Origin: Micropruina glycogenica
GTDB lineage: Bacteria; Actinomycetota; Actinomycetes; Propionibacteriales; Propionibacteriaceae
Assembly (NCBI RefSeq): GCF_900289045.1
Contig: NZ_LT985188.1
Span: forward strand, 1,178,001 to 1,242,000
DNA length: 64,000 nt
Direction of reading: 5' to 3'
Shown: piece after piece, positions 1-9,958 of the stretch
Position numbering within the stretch: the stretch's first letter is position 1
How the letters are laid out: each line of letters opens with the position of its first letter
The notes under the pieces: generated by a model
What the model was told of the DNA's origin: nothing
The model's database searches: none
Seen by the model: only the letters and a program-made list of their open reading frames with translations
Translations under genes and position numbers: made by a program

Positions 1-2
1 CC

Positions 3-2063
3 GCGTTCCGGCTGCCGCCCGGGGTTCCCGGACGCCACCCGGCCAACGATTTTCGGGTACAGATCGCCGACCGCAGTTCGGCCGACGTCAACCCGTTGGT
101 GGGTGCCCTGGTGCATGCCCTGCAGTTGGTCACCTCCCGAGCCGAAGCGGCCGAGGTCATCGACTTCTGCGCCCGCCCCGTGGTTGCGGCACGCTTCGGG
201 TTCGACGGCGACTCTCTCGAACGGCTCGCGCACCTGGCCGGGGCGGCGGGCGTCCGCTGGGGCCTGTCGCCGCGGCACCGTGAACGGTTCGACCTGGGTG
301 CCGTGGCGCAGAACACGTGGTGGAGCGGGCTGCAACGCATGCTGCTCGGCACCGCGCTCAGCGAAAACGACTTGCCCATGGTGGGCACCGTGCTGCCGCT
401 CGACGACGTCGACGACGGTGACCTGACCCTGCTGGGCGGTGTGGCCGAACTGCTCAGCCGGCTGCTCAAGCTCGCCACCGAGTACGCCGAACCCGCCACG
501 CTGGCCGACTGGGTGGTGCGGCTGCAATGGGCCGTCGACGCGTTCACCCAAGTCAGCGGCAACGACGTCTGGCAGCGTACCGACGCGCTGGGCAGCATCG
601 CCCAACTCGGCGAGCGCGGCGCAGGTTCGACCACCGTGACGCTGGCCGAGATCACCGATCTGGTGTCGGACGAGTTCGAGCGGGGTCAGGCCCGCTCCAC
701 CTACGGCAACGGTTCACTGACGGTGTGCTCGTTGCGGTCGCTGCGCGGCGTGCCGTATCGGGTGGTGTGTCTGCTGGGCCTCGACGACGGCGTTTTCCCG
801 CACGGCCCGGGCCGCGACGGCGACGATCTGATGCAACGCGAGCTGCGCGCGGGCGAGCCCGATCCCCCGGCCGAAGATCGGCAGGCACTCAGCGACGCGA
901 TCATGGCGGCACAGCAGTCACTCGTGATGGTGCACCAGGCCCGCTCGGCCCAGTCGAACGAGCTGATTCCGCCACCCACTGCCTTGGCCGACCTGCTCGA
1001 TCTGCTCGGCCAAGCCGGGGTTCAGCAACGACAGCACCCGCTGCAGCCGTTCAGCCCCACCCTGTTCGGTACCGACGGGCCACCACGCAGCTACGATCCG
1101 GCCGGCCTGCGCGGCGCCTTCGCGGTCAGCGGAACACGGCGCTTGCCTACGCTCGACACCCCGGTGCCGCCGGCGGCACCGCTGGTCGAGGTGAGCCTCG
1201 ACGACCTGCTGCGCTTCGTGCGCGATCCCGCCAGGCACTTTCTGCGCGTACGCTGCGGCCTGGCGTACTGGCAGGCCGACGAGGTCGCGGCCGACATTCC
1301 GATCGAACCGGACGGCCTGCAGCGCTGGGGCGTCGGCGAACGCATGCTGGGTCTGCTGCGGGCCGGGCACAGCCCTGACGAGGTGCAACGGGCCGAGTGG
1401 CTCCGTGGCACCGTGCCTCCGGGCCTTTTGGGCACCCGCCTGCTGAAGGGTCTCGGCGCCCAACTCGAGCCGATCATGGCCGCGCTGCCCGCCGAAGCCG
1501 CCGCCCCGTTGCAGCATCACGACATCGCCGTCGACTGCGGCCCCGTCCGGGTCGTCGGACGAGTGGCGACCCAGCAGCAGCTGGTGCTGCAGGCGACGTT
1601 CGCCAAACCGTCCGAATCACGACGCATCGAGGCGTGGCTGCGGCTCCTGGCCCTGTGCGCCGCCGACGATCGCGACTGGACGGCGATGCTGGTTGCGCAC
1701 GGCGGTGACGCCCTGCGGTTGCAGGGGCTCGATCAACCGACGGCTCAGGCCTTGCTCGATCGCTGGGTGCGGCTCTACCGCATCGGTCTCGAACTGCCGG
1801 TGCCCCTGCCGCTGCGGTTCGGTGCCCGTGTGGCGCGGCTGCTCGATTCCGGCGGTGACCCTCTGCGTGACGGTGATCTGCAGTGGGCCTACCGCGATCA
1901 CGCCTCGCGCCAGATGCGGCAGTTCTACCCCGAGTTGACCGACGTGTTGGGGGTGCCGCTCGGTGTCGACGACCTCGACCAGCCCGGCGAAACGGTTCTC
2001 GCGCTGGCGGCGGCTCGGCTGATCTGGCAGCCCTTGACCGACCACGAGGGGGTGCGGGCATGA
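3..2063 (+). CDS. recC: RecC subunit of RecBCD, 3' part (5' end outside window)
   Basis: This is the C-terminal ~686 residues of RecC, the Chi-recognition and scaffold subunit of the RecBCD double-strand-end resection complex. The frame is open to the left edge, so the start and roughly 40 percent of a typical RecC (about 1,100 aa) are missing. Family stretches seen are IADRSSADVNPL at the open end, LLGLDDGVFPHGPGRDGDD, and DDLLRFVRDPARHFLR, matching the RecC inactivated helicase-like and nuclease-like domains. Its stop overlaps the recB start (ATGA), and recD follows, giving the recC-recB-recD order. Assignment rests on these motifs plus the neighbours; I see no sign of damage in the part present. 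Confidence 0.93.
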   Translation, partial: AFRLPPGVPGRHPANDFRVQIADRSSADVNPLVGALVHALQLVTSRAEAAEVIDFCARPVVAARFGFDGDSLERLAHLAGAAGVRWGLSPRHRERFDLGAVAQNTWWSGLQRMLLGTALSENDLPMVGTVLPLDDVDDGDLTLLGGVAELLSRLLKLATEYAEPATLADWVVRLQWAVDAFTQVSGNDVWQRTDALGSIAQLGERGAGSTTVTLAEITDLVSDEFERGQARSTYGNGSLTVCSLRSLRGVPYRVVCLLGLDDGVFPHGPGRDGDDLMQRELRAGEPDPPAEDRQALSDAIMAAQQSLVMVHQARSAQSNELIPPPTALADLLDLLGQAGVQQRQHPLQPFSPTLFGTDGPPRSYDPAGLRGAFAVSGTRRLPTLDTPVPPAAPLVEVSLDDLLRFVRDPARHFLRVRCGLAYWQADEVAADIPIEPDGLQRWGVGERMLGLLRAGHSPDEVQRAEWLRGTVPPGLLGTRLLKGLGAQLEPIMAALPAEAAAPLQHHDIAVDCGPVRVVGRVATQQQLVLQATFAKPSESRRIEAWLRLLALCAADDRDWTAMLVAHGGDALRLQGLDQPTAQALLDRWVRLYRIGLELPVPLPLRFGARVARLLDSGGDPLRDGDLQWAYRDHASRQMRQFYPELTDVLGVPLGVDDLDQPGETVLALAAARLIWQPLTDHEGVRA

Positions 2064-5000
2064 CCACGACCACTCCCCTTGAGTTCGACGTCTCGGCTCC
2101 GCTACCACCGGGCACGGTGGTGCTCGAGGCGTCCGCCGGCACCGGCAAGACCCATGCGGTGGCGGCGCTGGCCGTGCGGCTGCTCGGTGAAGGTGACACC
2201 ACCATCGACCGGTTGCTCATGGTCACCTTCGGCCGCAACGCCACGCGCGAGCTGCGGGCCCGGGTGCGCCACCACCTGATCGAGGCCACCATGACGGCCC
2301 AGCCGGGCCTGACCCGCGACCGGCTCGAGGCGGCCGTCGCGGGTTTCGACAGCGCGCGGCTGATGACCATTCACGAGTTCTGCGCCGCCATGTACGACGA
2401 GCTGGGCATTCTGGCCACCGCCGACCCCTCGGGCGAAGTGGTCACCGATCTTCGTCCGCTGGCCGAGCAGGTGGCCCGCGACCTCTATCTCAGTCGCTAC
2501 GCCTTCGACGAACGGCAGCCCCCCTTCGCCCTGCATGACCTCAAGCGTGACGGGGTGACCACCACCGGGGCGTTGAGTCTCGCCGACGCGGCACTGCAGC
2601 ACAGCCTGCGGCCCATCGTGCCCGCCGAGGCCGAGGGCATGATCGGGCAGCGCGTCGAGTTCGCCGAACAGGTGCGCGTGGTCGCCGCCGAACGACGCCG
2701 ACAAGCGGGCACGTACACGTTCGACGACCAGCTGATTCGGCTGCGCGACGCGCTCGCCGACCCGGTCACCGGGCCCGCGGCGTGCCAACGGTTGCGTGAT
2801 CGGTTCGACGCGGTGCTGGTCGACGAGTTTCAAGACACCGACCCGGTGCAGTGGAACATTCTGCAGCGCCTGTTCGACGGGCACCGGCGGCTGGTGCTGA
2901 TCGGCGACCCCAAACAGGCCATCTACACCTTTCGCGGTGCCGACATCGCCGCCTACGTCACCGCCGTGTCGGCGGCAGGCGGCCGATTCTCGCTCAGCGT
3001 GAACCATCGCAGCGATGAAGCACTGGTGCAGGGGCTGGGCGAACTGTTTCACGGCCTGCAGCTCGGCGATGCCATCGAGGTGCACCCCGTGGTTGCCAAG
3101 CGTTCCGGCTCGGGGGTGCGCGCCGACGACGGCCCGGTCGCGCCGGTCACGCTGCGCTGCGTCGACGACGAGGTGTGGCCGGGCGTCGCCCACGAGCGTA
3201 TTCGGGCCGATGTGGTTCGCCAGGTGCGGCACATGCTCGATCACGAGCAACTTGTGCACGACGGTACGTGGCGGCCGGTTCGGCCCGGTGACATCGCGGT
3301 GCTGGTGCGTACCAACCACGGCGCGGCCCGCACCGCCGATGCGTTGCGTTCGGCGGGTGTGCCCGTGGCCCTCAGCGGCGCCGACAGCATCTACGCCACC
3401 GCGGCCGCCGACGATTGGCTCACCCTGCTGCGCGCACTGGCATCGCTGCGGCCCGGCGAACTGAGGCACGCCTTGGTGAGTGCCTTCTTCGACGTTTCGC
3501 TCGGCGAACTCGCCGCCGCCGACGACGGGCTGCTGGCCGATTGGACCGCAACGCTGCGCCAGTGGGATCGCACCCTGACCCGGTCGGGCGTGGCCGCCCT
3601 GTTCGCCCAGATCAACGCCGAGACCACGTTCATCGAACGCGTGCTGGGGCGCCCCGACGGCGAGCGTCTGATGACTGACTTCAGGCACGTCACCGAGGTG
3701 TTGCACGAGGCGTCCGGGCACCACCGGCCCGGTGCCGCGTGGCTCGCGGACTGGCTGCACCGCGAGCAGCGCACGTGGGCCGACGACGAGCGCACCCGGC
3801 GGCTCGAGACCGACGCCCAGGCCGTGCAGGTCAAGACCGTGCACGGCGCGAAGGGTTTGCAGTACCCGATCGTGCTGCTGCCCGACCTGTGGAGCAGCAT
3901 CGGTGACGTCGACGCGGGTCGTGAGCTGCTGCTGCACGACGACACCGCCCGCGCGGTGGTCGACGTCGGCGGTCGTGACGCCGACGGCCGCGCGGCCCGA
4001 TTTCAGCGGGCCGATGCCGAAGAGGCGGAAGAGTCGCTGCGGCTGCTCTACGTGGCGTTCACCCGGGCCCGGTCGCAGGTGATCGCCTGGTGGGCGCGCA
4101 CCAAACGTACGCAGCGTTCGGCGCTGCAGCGGGTGATCTACCGGCACCGCGACGACTCGTTCGCCGCGCCCGACCGCGGGTACCCCCTGCATCGTCCGCC
4201 GGGTTCACTCTCACCCGGTGACCTGGCCTGGGTCCGGCAGGCGCGCGGGGTGCGGGTCGAGTCGGTGCAGGCCGCGCCGCTGCCGGCCGCACCCACCGCG
4301 TCGGCCGTGCGACCGTTGCTGCGCGCGCTCGTCTTCGAGCGCGGCATCGATGCCGATTGGCGCCGTACCTCGTACTCGGGCCTCACCGCCGGCGTGCACG
4401 CCGAGGCGCCGCTGCTGGCCGACGAACCCGAATCCGCCGAACCGGTCGTGCCGACCTCGGGGGCGTCCGACCCGTCACCGATGCGCGACCTGCCGGGCGG
4501 CACCCAGTTCGGCAGCCTCGTGCACGTGCTGTTCGAGCAGGTCGACCCCGGCCCCGACGAAGCCACCCTGGCCGCTCGGCTGACGGCGACAGCGGCCGAG
4601 TGGCTGCCCCGCTTTCCTTTGCCGGGGGTCACCCCGGGCGGGCTTGCCGAGGCGCTGCTGCCCGCCTTCGCCACGCCGCTGGGCCCGCTCGCCGACGACC
4701 GCAGCCTGGCCGACCTACCCATCGCCGACCGCGTGGCCGAATTCACCTTTGACCTACCCCTTGCTCCCGCAGCCCGCTTCACGCTGGCAGACCTGGCCGG
4801 TCTGCTGCAGCGGCATCTGACCCCCGATGACCCGCTGGTGGGCTACCCGGCTCTGCTCACCGACCCTGCCCTGGCCGACCAGCCGCTCACCGGCTTTCTC
4901 ACCGGCAGCATCGACGCGGTGCTACGCGTGGGTGAGGCCACCGATCAGCGTTACGTGGTGGTCGACTACAAGACCAACCGGCTCGGTGGCGACGACCTGA

Positions 5001-5278
5001 CGCTCGGCCACTACGCCCAAGGGCCGATGGTGGCTGCGATGTGCCAGGCGCATTACCCCTTGCAGGCGTTGTTGTACTGCGTGGCGCTGCATCGTTTTCT
5101 GGCGGCCAGACTGGCCGGCTACGACCCTGGCCGGCATCTGGGCGGCGTGTTGTACCTGTTCGTGCGGGGTATGGGCGGAGCCGCAACCGGCGCGGCCACC
5201 GGTGTGTTCGCCTGGCAGCCTCCGGTGCCGCTGATCGTCGAGCTGTCGCAGATCTTGGGGGGTGGCCGCCATGACTGA
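2060..5278 (+). CDS. recB: RecB helicase-nuclease subunit of RecBCD
   Basis: RecB is the 3'-5' SF1 helicase and the only nuclease of RecBCD; it processes DNA double-strand ends for RecA. The product is 1,072 aa, within family range. Visible motifs are Walker A EASAGTGKT (~23-31), motif II VLVDEFQDTDPVQW (~252), motif III GDPKQAIYTFRG (~283), motif V VHGAKGLQYPIVLLP (~593), motif VI LLYVAFTRAR, and a C-terminal RecB-family nuclease with GSLVH, a GSIDAVLR aspartate and VVDYKTNR (~967). All catalytic residues look intact. The ATG at 2060 overlaps the recC stop as ATGA, implying translational coupling. An upstream in-frame start exists inside recC but would add residues with no family resemblance, so I reject it. 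Confidence 0.96.
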   Translation: MTTTTPLEFDVSAPLPPGTVVLEASAGTGKTHAVAALAVRLLGEGDTTIDRLLMVTFGRNATRELRARVRHHLIEATMTAQPGLTRDRLEAAVAGFDSARLMTIHEFCAAMYDELGILATADPSGEVVTDLRPLAEQVARDLYLSRYAFDERQPPFALHDLKRDGVTTTGALSLADAALQHSLRPIVPAEAEGMIGQRVEFAEQVRVVAAERRRQAGTYTFDDQLIRLRDALADPVTGPAACQRLRDRFDAVLVDEFQDTDPVQWNILQRLFDGHRRLVLIGDPKQAIYTFRGADIAAYVTAVSAAGGRFSLSVNHRSDEALVQGLGELFHGLQLGDAIEVHPVVAKRSGSGVRADDGPVAPVTLRCVDDEVWPGVAHERIRADVVRQVRHMLDHEQLVHDGTWRPVRPGDIAVLVRTNHGAARTADALRSAGVPVALSGADSIYATAAADDWLTLLRALASLRPGELRHALVSAFFDVSLGELAAADDGLLADWTATLRQWDRTLTRSGVAALFAQINAETTFIERVLGRPDGERLMTDFRHVTEVLHEASGHHRPGAAWLADWLHREQRTWADDERTRRLETDAQAVQVKTVHGAKGLQYPIVLLPDLWSSIGDVDAGRELLLHDDTARAVVDVGGRDADGRAARFQRADAEEAEESLRLLYVAFTRARSQVIAWWARTKRTQRSALQRVIYRHRDDSFAAPDRGYPLHRPPGSLSPGDLAWVRQARGVRVESVQAAPLPAAPTASAVRPLLRALVFERGIDADWRRTSYSGLTAGVHAEAPLLADEPESAEPVVPTSGASDPSPMRDLPGGTQFGSLVHVLFEQVDPGPDEATLAARLTATAAEWLPRFPLPGVTPGGLAEALLPAFATPLGPLADDRSLADLPIADRVAEFTFDLPLAPAARFTLADLAGLLQRHLTPDDPLVGYPALLTDPALADQPLTGFLTGSIDAVLRVGEATDQRYVVVDYKTNRLGGDDLTLGHYAQGPMVAAMCQAHYPLQALLYCVALHRFLAARLAGYDPGRHLGGVLYLFVRGMGGAATGAATGVFAWQPPVPLIVELSQILGGGRHD

Positions 5279-7022
5279 ACCTGCGTTGTCTGTGGTGGCA
5301 ACCGGGCTGACCGGTGAGTTTCACGCGCTCGGGGTGCTCGACTGGCCCGATCTGCACCCGGCCCGGCACCTCGGGCTGCTCTACCGCGAGCGCGACGAGC
5401 GGGTGCTGCTGACCGTCGCGTTGGCCGTGCGGGCACTGCGGGCCGGGTCGGTGTGCCTCGACCTCGACCGGGTGCGGGCCGGCCTCACCGGGCGCGACGA
5501 CGAACTGGTCGAGGTGCCCGACGAGCTGTGGCCCACCCTGCCCGAATGGTTGGATGCCCTGGCGGCCAGCCCGCTGGTGGCGCTGGGGCCGGCCGGCGAC
5601 CCGGCACGTCCGCTGCGATTGATCGACCACAAGCTGTACCTCACCCGGTACTGGCAGCAAGAGGAACAGGTGCGGGTCACGCTGCAGCAGCGGGCCACCT
5701 CGCCCTCGGCCCCCCCACCGCGGCAGCTGGACGAATGGCTCGCCGAACTGTTCCCCGGCGCCGACGTCGACCCCGACCAGCGGCGTGCGGTGGCCCAGGT
5801 GGCTACCGAGGGGGTGACCGTGCTGGCCGGTGGCCCCGGCACCGGCAAGACCACCACCATCGCCCGCATGCTCGCGCTGCTCGTGCGGCAGGGAGTGCGC
5901 CGCATCGCGTTGGCTGCGCCGACGGGCAAGGCCAAGACCCGGCTCGAAGAGGCGGTGCGCGAGGCGGCACGTGACCTGCCGCGCGACGTGGCGGCGTCCG
6001 TTGAGCAACTGGGGGCCAGCACACTTCACCGGCTACTGGGGGCACGCCCGAACGCGCGACCCGCGTTTCGGCACAACCGTGACAACCCGCTGCCCCACGA
6101 CGTGGTGATCATCGACGAACTGTCCATGGTGTCGCTCACCATGATGGCCAGGCTCACCGACGCGCTGGCGCCGCACACCCGCCTGGTGCTGGTGGGCGAC
6201 CCCGATCAGCTCAGCTCGGTCGACGCCGGCGCGGTGCTCAGCGACCTGACTCAGGCCGCGTGGCTGGGCACCACGCGCGGCGGGCCCGTGGTGCGGTTGC
6301 GCCGCAATTACCGCTTCACCGGATTGCTCGGCGACCTGGCCGAAGCCATTCGCGCCGGCGAAGCAGAGCAGGTCCTGGGGTTGGTCACCGCCGGCCAGCC
6401 CACGCTCACCTTGACCCCGCCGAACCACGCCCACGATGCGTTGAGGGCACGCGTGGTGACGGCCGGACGCGCCATTCAGGCCGCCGCGGTGGCGGGCGAC
6501 GCGGCGCAGGCGTTGCGCCTGCTCGACGGTCACCGGTTGCTGTGCGCCCACCGACACGGACCGTTCGGCGCCACCACGTGGGCGCGGCGGGCCGAGCAGT
6601 GGCTGCGTGCCTCGGGCGCCGTCATCGGCGCCGAGGGCGAGTGGTACGCCGGCCGCACGGTGCTGGTCACGGTCAACCAGCCCGACTGGGGTATCTACAA
6701 CGGTGACACCGGCGTGGTGCTCACCGACACCGGTCGGGCGTTGGTGCATCTGGGCGGCACCACCCGTCCACTCAGCCCCGAACTGCTCGGCCCCACCCAG
6801 TCGCTGGACGCCCTTACCGTGCACAAGGCGCAGGGCAGCCAGTTCGACGCCGTGACGTTGGTGCTGCCCGACGTCGAATCGCCGCTGCTCACCCGCGAGT
6901 TGCTGTACACCGCAGTCACGCGCGCCCGTGAAGCCGTGCACGTGATCGCAACACCCGAGGCGCTCAGGGCCGCCGTGCAGCGCACCGCCCGACGGGCCTC
7001 GGGGTTGCGCGATCGGCTGTAG
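5271..7022 (+). CDS. recD: RecD 5'-3' helicase subunit of RecBCD
   Basis: RecD is the 5'-3' SF1B helicase motor of RecBCD. The product is 583 aa. Motifs are Walker A LAGGPGTGKTTT (~186-197), Walker B IIDELSMVS (~279), LVGDPDQLSSVDAGAVL, the RecD-type VHKAQGSQFDAVTLVL (~517) and LLYTAVTRAR near the C terminus. The ATG at 5271 overlaps the end of recB by 8 bases. A GTG nine bases upstream (5262) is an alternative, but the G-rich stretch before 5271 is better placed as a ribosome-binding site for the ATG. The gene ends 15 bases before a convergent broken gene. Confidence 0.95.
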   Translation: MTEPALSVVATGLTGEFHALGVLDWPDLHPARHLGLLYRERDERVLLTVALAVRALRAGSVCLDLDRVRAGLTGRDDELVEVPDELWPTLPEWLDALAASPLVALGPAGDPARPLRLIDHKLYLTRYWQQEEQVRVTLQQRATSPSAPPPRQLDEWLAELFPGADVDPDQRRAVAQVATEGVTVLAGGPGTGKTTTIARMLALLVRQGVRRIALAAPTGKAKTRLEEAVREAARDLPRDVAASVEQLGASTLHRLLGARPNARPAFRHNRDNPLPHDVVIIDELSMVSLTMMARLTDALAPHTRLVLVGDPDQLSSVDAGAVLSDLTQAAWLGTTRGGPVVRLRRNYRFTGLLGDLAEAIRAGEAEQVLGLVTAGQPTLTLTPPNHAHDALRARVVTAGRAIQAAAVAGDAAQALRLLDGHRLLCAHRHGPFGATTWARRAEQWLRASGAVIGAEGEWYAGRTVLVTVNQPDWGIYNGDTGVVLTDTGRALVHLGGTTRPLSPELLGPTQSLDALTVHKAQGSQFDAVTLVLPDVESPLLTRELLYTAVTRAREAVHVIATPEALRAAVQRTARRASGLRDRL

Positions 7023-7036
7023 GGCGACGGGCCGAC

Positions 7037-8583
7037 TCAGGCGATCGTCACGGTGCCCGACGGCACTCCGGTGCCGTCCACCGAGACCGCCGGCCCGGTG
7101 CCGTCGGCGCCCTCGACCCGCAGCGTCCAGGCGTACCGGCTGGCGGGCACCGGCGCGCCGGACAGGTCGCGGGCGTTCCAGGTCAGACCGCGAACGGATC
7201 CTTCGACAGCCGCCTTCGTGGGCAGGCTCGTCACCAGCGCGCCGGCCTCGTCGTGCACCTCGACCACGCCGGCCACGACGGCCGCGGTGAAGTCGAACTG
7301 CGGCCGCCACGTCTGGCCTCGGCGAACAAGGGGCAGCCCGTCGACACGGCCGACGTGGGTGCCCTCGGCGTTCTGCCAGGCGAGGGTGCCCACGCCGTCG
7401 ATCGACACCGCGCCGGCCTCGACGCGGCCGAGCGCCGGGCCGCTCCCGCCGTTGAGCAGCCGCACCTGAGCGGCGTCGTCGACGCTGACCACGGCCCACC
7501 CGTCACCCAGCGCCATCACCTGCTGGCCTGCCGGCACAGCGGAGGTCTGGCCGTCGCGCCGGTTCAGCACAAGCTGGCCGGAATCGTCGCCCTGCTGGTA
7601 AGGCACCACCAGCCAGTCGCCCCACCACAGCCAACCACCGTCGCGGTAGATGCGGCCCGCCTCGACGGGCAGGTCGAGCGTCACCGGAGAAGCCTGCGGG
7701 CTGGCCACGTCGCGCACGACCGTCACACCGTTGGGTGACCTCTCTACGATCAGGCTGCCGAACAGGGCCACCACGGGCCCGGTGTCGACCCGCGACCCCG
7801 CGACGTCGAACACCTACTGACCGATCAAAGCGTACGAGCCGCTCAGTGTGCTAAGCCGGGCGCCGTTCGCCACCGGAACGGTCGCGGTGCGCGTGGTTCT
7901 GTCGTACTACAGCACCTCGCCCGCGCCGTGCGCGCGTTGCACGGCGGTGCGTGCACCACTGGCCCGCACGGCGGCCGACTCGTGAATGGTGAGCAGTTTC
8001 TCGGTTGTCAGGGTGTTTCCGAATGGCTGCGAGCAGACCACCCGTACCAGGCCGTCCGCAGGGCTGTAGTGGTCTTGCTGGTACAGCAGCCGCCCGGTGG
8101 CCACCGCCATCGTCGAGACGCCGGCCACCGTCGCCGGCGCCGCGAACAGCGGGTGGGTACGCCCATACCGGTTGACGGTATCGGCGGTCTGCATGCCGGT
8201 GGCCGAGGTGACCGCGGCCATCAGCTGTTCGGTGTCGCGAAACGGCAGCCACTGCCATCCGGACGCCTCGGTGGCCACGCGCGCGCTGCGACCCTCCCGG
8301 CGCAGCCACTGCCGCACGGCTCCCACGTCGCGGGGGGCCAGATACACCTGATCGGCGCCGGTCGACGTGGTCAGCTTCGCCCGGTACTGTGCAATCAGCC
8401 CGGCACGTGCACCTCAGGCAGCGTGCCGACCGCGCGCAGGCTCACCACCGGGTCGGGCCCGCCGGCCGACGTGGACGGACTGGGCGAGGGTTGGTCGGGG
8501 ACGCAGCCCGACAGCACCACCGCCAGCACCAGCCCGAGCAGCGGCAGCGGCCGCCACGGTTGGGACCGGCGGGAATGGTGCAT
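7037..8583 (-). pseudogene. Broken lipoprotein gene with FlgD-like C-terminal domain
   Basis: Reading leftward from ATG 8583 (AGGAG eight bases upstream) there is a lipoprotein signal peptide with lipobox LSGC. The frame closes at ~8395, but the homologous reading continues in another frame (IAQYRAKLTTSTGADQ) to a TAG at 7907-7909, then in the same frame through a second TAG at 7814-7816 to the final stop at 7037. The last ~70 residues, with WNARDLSGAPVPASRYAW, look like a FlgD-type Ig-like domain after a beta-propeller-like region. One frameshift and two in-frame TAG codons make this a pseudogene unless the stops are recoded. It lies behind a sigma-factor gene that is also broken. Function unknown; probably an exported or cell-wall-associated protein. 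Confidence 0.75.
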
Positions 8584-8617
8584 CGAGGGTGCTCCTGTTC
8601 GGGTGTGTGCACCGAAT

Positions 8618-9093
8618 CTAGTGGTGTGCAGCCCATGCCTGAACCCTGCGCCTCGCCGAAGCACGCACCTGGTGGCACGCCGTGTTCGCTCGCTCAGCGC
8701 ACCTGCACCCCTGCCAGTAGCGCAGCACGAGGGCCGCCCTCCGCCGGTGCGGCAACGCGTCGGTCAACCTGCGCAGGTACAGCGAGTCGATCAACGGGTC
8801 GTCGCGGGTGGGGCTCGGTTCGCGCACCTCGGCCACCACGACCTCGCGGCGCCGCTTACGCCAGCGTGACACGTTCGCGTTCACGATGCTGCGGCGCACG
8901 TAGCCCGTCGGGTTGCCACTGCGCCGCACCGCCGACCAGGTTCGGAAGGCACCCACCATGGCGCCCTGCACGGCGTCGCGGGCATCGTCGCGGTTGCCGA
9001 TCATCAGGTAGGCGAACTGCTGCAGGGCCACCGAGTGTTCGGCGACGAACTGCTGTCCAGCTCGTCGGCGGCCACCGGGTCGACGTCCGTCAC
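8618..9093 (-). pseudogene. Broken ECF RNA polymerase sigma factor (SigE family)
   Basis: Sigma-70 region 2 is clear: AEHSVALQQFAYLMIGNRDD, DAVQGAMVGAFRTW and the linker GYVRRSIVNANVSRW, as in actinobacterial SigE-family ECF factors. The natural start appears to be GTG 9093, with GGGAGG seven bases upstream, giving MTDVDPVAADELDS. That frame must shift by one base near 9053 to join FVAEHSV. Region 4 is also poor: after RAALVLRYWQG the helix-turn-helix core is not recognisable, though HQVRASARRRVQAW resembles its end. I infer an inactivated regulator. It sits 34 bases before the broken lipoprotein gene, so both probably formed one operon that has decayed. A sequencing error at 9053 is the alternative for the first lesion. 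Confidence 0.75.
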
Positions 9094-9320
9094 GTCGGCC
9101 TCCCACCACACCAGTGTCTTTTGTCACGCAACAACCTACGCACCAGCAGCCCTCGGCGTGGCACCTGCCCCGGCGGCCCGTTCTCAGGTGCGTGCGTATA
9201 CCCCGACGGTCAGCCGACCCCTCGACCTGGGTCGCCGGGGCAGCGTGCTCCCGTCCCCCACGGGTGCACGAGTCACCTACGCACGGGCCCACGGAAACGT
9301 TGCACCAGGGCGAAGCGCAT

Positions 9321-9566
9321 TCAGGTGGTGGCGCGCCGCCGCATTTCTTCGACGATCCAGCGGGCGGTTTCGCGACTGCACGCGCCGGGCTCGCTGAAGC
9401 TGACCGCGAACACGCCGGTCACTTCGGTGAGTTGCGGCACGCCATGCAGGCTCAGGATCGCGTCGGCCTCGGCATCGTAGGCGTCGCCGGGTTCGCCGTT
9501 CGCGATCAGGCCGACCGGATCGGCTTCGGCGAGTATCGCGATCATCTGGTCCCTGGTGATGGCCAT
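9321..9566 (-). CDS. Small hypothetical protein
   Basis: An 81-residue soluble protein beginning MAITRDQMIAILAEADPVGL and rich in acidic and alanine residues, with YDAEADAILSLHGVP in the middle and an arginine-rich end. I chose ATG 9566 because the product then starts with a compact helix-like segment; the upstream in-frame start would add 13 unconvincing residues and run into the divergent gene. I do not recognise a family with certainty; the helical AEADAIL pattern recalls small DUF proteins of unknown role. It is divergent from the gene at 9625, with about 58 bases between them for both promoters. Confidence 0.6.
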   Translation of the reverse strand: MAITRDQMIAILAEADPVGLIANGEPGDAYDAEADAILSLHGVPQLTEVTGVFAVSFSEPGACSRETARWIVEEMRRRATT

Positions 9567-9624
9567 GGGTCGAAGCCTAGTGACACCGTGGCCGATCGAC
9601 GGCACCGCCTGCGAGGATCAGCCC

Positions 9625-9951
9625 GTGCCCTCCATGGACGACTGGCCGCGCGATGCCCGCCTCGACCCGTTTCGCGACACGGTCTGGCAGTTGTCGCGGG
9701 GTGGAATCGTGCAGGGCCGACTGACGTGCCGGGTGGTGCCGTCCAGGCGGCTGCCGTGGCAGAAGAGCGAAAGCGTCTGGTACCGGCTGCACTGGGTGGA
9801 CGGTCGGCACGAACTGCCCCGCGAGGACCACGGCCCCGGCTGGCCGGTGATCAGCGACCTGGAACGCGGTCGCTTCGTCTTGACCGACCTGGCCGGCACC
9901 GTGTTCGAGGCCAGGCAGGTCGACGGGCCGGCCGCCGACGAGCCGCTTTAG
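9625..9951 (+). CDS. Hypothetical protein
   Basis: A 108-residue product starting at GTG 9625, which has GAGGAT 6-7 bases upstream; ATG 9634 is the alternative. It is rich in Trp, Arg and Asp (MDDWPRDARLDPFRDTVWQL, WYRLHWVDGRHELPRE) with no signal peptide or membrane segment, and reads like a small soluble beta-rich protein. No family recognised. The stop lies seven bases before the DJ-1/PfpI-like gene, so the two may be co-transcribed. Codon use matches the neighbouring genes. Confidence 0.6.
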   Translation: MPSMDDWPRDARLDPFRDTVWQLSRGGIVQGRLTCRVVPSRRLPWQKSESVWYRLHWVDGRHELPREDHGPGWPVISDLERGRFVLTDLAGTVFEARQVDGPAADEPL

Positions 9952-9958
9952 TGATGTC

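Noticed and set aside
2102-4192. Long minus-strand open frame within recB
   Set aside because: Antisense shadow of intact recB motifs; no domain or start signal.
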